Positions 5,376-5,917 of a stretch of DNA of 5,917 nt are shown in pieces. The translations under genes and the position numbers were made by a program. How positions within the stretch are numbered: position 1 is the stretch's first letter; every line of letters starts with the position of its first letter. Location: contig QNYP01000099.1 in the NCBI GenBank assembly GCA_003978675.1, forward strand, positions 1-5,917. The letters run 5' to 3'. This DNA comes from Hydrogenothermus sp. (GTDB lineage Bacteria > Aquificota > Aquificia > Aquificales > Hydrogenothermaceae). Under the pieces are notes generated by a model, which did no database searches, was not told the origin of the DNA, and was given only the letters and a program-made list of their open reading frames with translations.

Positions 5376-5789
5376 TTAAAACTCTTCCTCTTCTACTTCT
5401 GTTAAGTATGCTTTGTAATCTTCTGCAGTCATTAAATCTTCAATTTCTGTTGGGTCAGAAAGTTTCATTTCATAAACCCAACCATCTCCGTAAGGGTCTG
5501 TATTTATTAAATTTGGTTCATCTTTTAATTCTTCATTTATTTCGATAATCTCTCCAGTTAAAGGAGATATCATATCAACTGCAGCCTTAACAGATTCAAC
5601 AGATGCTACTTTTTCTCCTGCTTCTACAGTTTCACCTTTATTTGGAAGTTCTACATAAACAATGTCTCCCAATTGATGTTGTCCATAATCTGTTATTCCA
5701 ACAACTGCAGTATTTGCGTCTACTTTTATCCATAGATGGTCTTTAGTGTAATATAGGTCGTCAATTACTTTGAAATCCTCAATAGCCAT
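5376..5789 (-). CDS. gcvH: Glycine cleavage system H protein (lipoyl carrier)
   Basis: A 137-residue lipoyl-domain protein. H protein carries the aminomethyl group of glycine on a lipoyl arm between the P, T and L proteins of the glycine cleavage complex. The lipoylated lysine is Lys68 in VESVKAAVDMISP (64-76). Other family landmarks are YYTKDHLWIK (13-22), VGITDYGQHQLGDIVYVELP (30-49), GEI near 79-81, and DPYGDGWVYEMK (98-109). The C-terminus ends EVEEEEF, and its Glu codons double as the ribosome site for the next gene. Aquificota often carry several H-like proteins, some working as lipoate-binding proteins with sulfur-oxidising heterodisulfide-reductase-like complexes; the ACT-domain neighbour favours a glycine role, but the sequence alone does not settle it. 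The N-terminus looks natural, yet only one base upstream of ATG 5789 is outside the fold-back junction and no good ribosome site is visible, so the upstream sequence should not be trusted. Confidence 0.93.
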   Translation of the reverse strand: MAIEDFKVIDDLYYTKDHLWIKVDANTAVVGITDYGQHQLGDIVYVELPNKGETVEAGEKVASVESVKAAVDMISPLTGEIIEINEELKDEPNLINTDPYGDGWVYEMKLSDPTEIEDLMTAEDYKAYLTEVEEEEF

Positions 5790-5917
5790 AAATTGCCGAC
5801 CTATATTACACTAAAGACCATCTATGGATAAAAGTAGACGCAAATACTGCAGTTGTTGGAATAACAGATTATGGACAACATCAATTGGGAGACATTGTTT
5901 ATGTAGAACTTCCAAAT
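5640..5917. repeat. Large inverted repeat at the right end (127-base arms, 24-base spacer)
   Basis: Positions 5791-5917 are the reverse complement of 5640-5766 with a single mismatch (5761/5796), so 126 of 127 bases pair; 5797-5917 match 5640-5760 without a difference. The spacer 5767-5790 holds the first eight codons of gcvH. The right arm runs to the last base of the window, so the true length is unknown. A fold-back this long and this exact, cutting through a conserved gene at a sequence end, is most simply a chimeric read or assembly artefact. A genuine recent inverted duplication is possible but less likely. Confidence 0.97.
5792..5917 (+). pseudogene. Inverted partial copy of gcvH, no start codon
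   Basis: On the plus strand, 42 codons from ATT 5792 reproduce residues 9-50 of the H protein, identical except that Asp10 (GAC) becomes Ala (GCC). The codon before, TAA at 5789-5791, is an in-frame stop, so there is no usable start, and the lipoyl lysine lies beyond the window edge. It cannot be expressed as shown. It is the right arm of the terminal inverted repeat and is probably an artefact; it should not be counted as a second gcvH gene. Confidence 0.8.

Noticed and set aside
1..5917. CRISPR array, phage or defence system
   Set aside because: There are no regularly spaced repeats, no cas, integrase or toxin-antitoxin genes; all clear genes are housekeeping or regulatory.

Overview
This is an AT-rich window, roughly 30% GC by eye, whose genes are packed almost end to end. 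It suggests a thermophilic Gram-negative bacterium, most likely in the Aquificota (Sulfurihydrogenibium or Hydrogenothermaceae-like). The support is a KdsD-type arabinose-5-phosphate isomerase, which implies Kdo-containing LPS, Lys/Glu/Ile-rich proteins, very short intergenic distances, and a locally GC-rich structured segment inside an AT-rich background. The genus is inferred from overall character and was not proven by a search.

Layout. Positions 1-2030 form a plus-strand operon: the 3' end of a probable DNA polymerase III delta' gene (holB), a complete PSP1/RicT-family gene, and kdsD starting on the base after the ricT stop. Positions 2027-5789 form a minus-strand operon, in transcription order: gcvH (lipoyl carrier H protein), a tandem ACT-domain GcvR-like protein, def (peptide deformylase), a 294-base non-coding stretch (4042-4335), a small protein of unknown function, tlyA (S4 plus rRNA methyltransferase) and a LysR-family regulator. 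The two operons converge and overlap by 4 bases, sharing TTAA as both stop codons.

Function. The plus-strand genes link replication clamp loading (HolB), an iron-sulfur-type RNA-processing cofactor family (RicT) and the start of Kdo/LPS synthesis (KdsD). The minus-strand genes combine glycine cleavage or lipoyl chemistry (GcvH with an ACT-domain partner) with protein and ribosome maturation (Def, TlyA). Most stops and starts are 0 to 1 base apart and Shine-Dalgarno sequences lie inside the preceding coding sequence, so translational coupling is likely.

Two things are not ordinary. First, 4142-4335 is a multi-hairpin, comparatively GC-rich segment with a diverged internal duplication and a nearby terminator-like hairpin. 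It resembles a structured RNA or leader (or a small mobile element) that I cannot assign to a known family. Second, the right end of the window (5791-5917) is a near-perfect inverted copy (126 of 127 bases) of the 5' part of gcvH. It looks like a chimeric fold-back at a contig end rather than real biology, and it makes the sequence upstream of gcvH untrustworthy.
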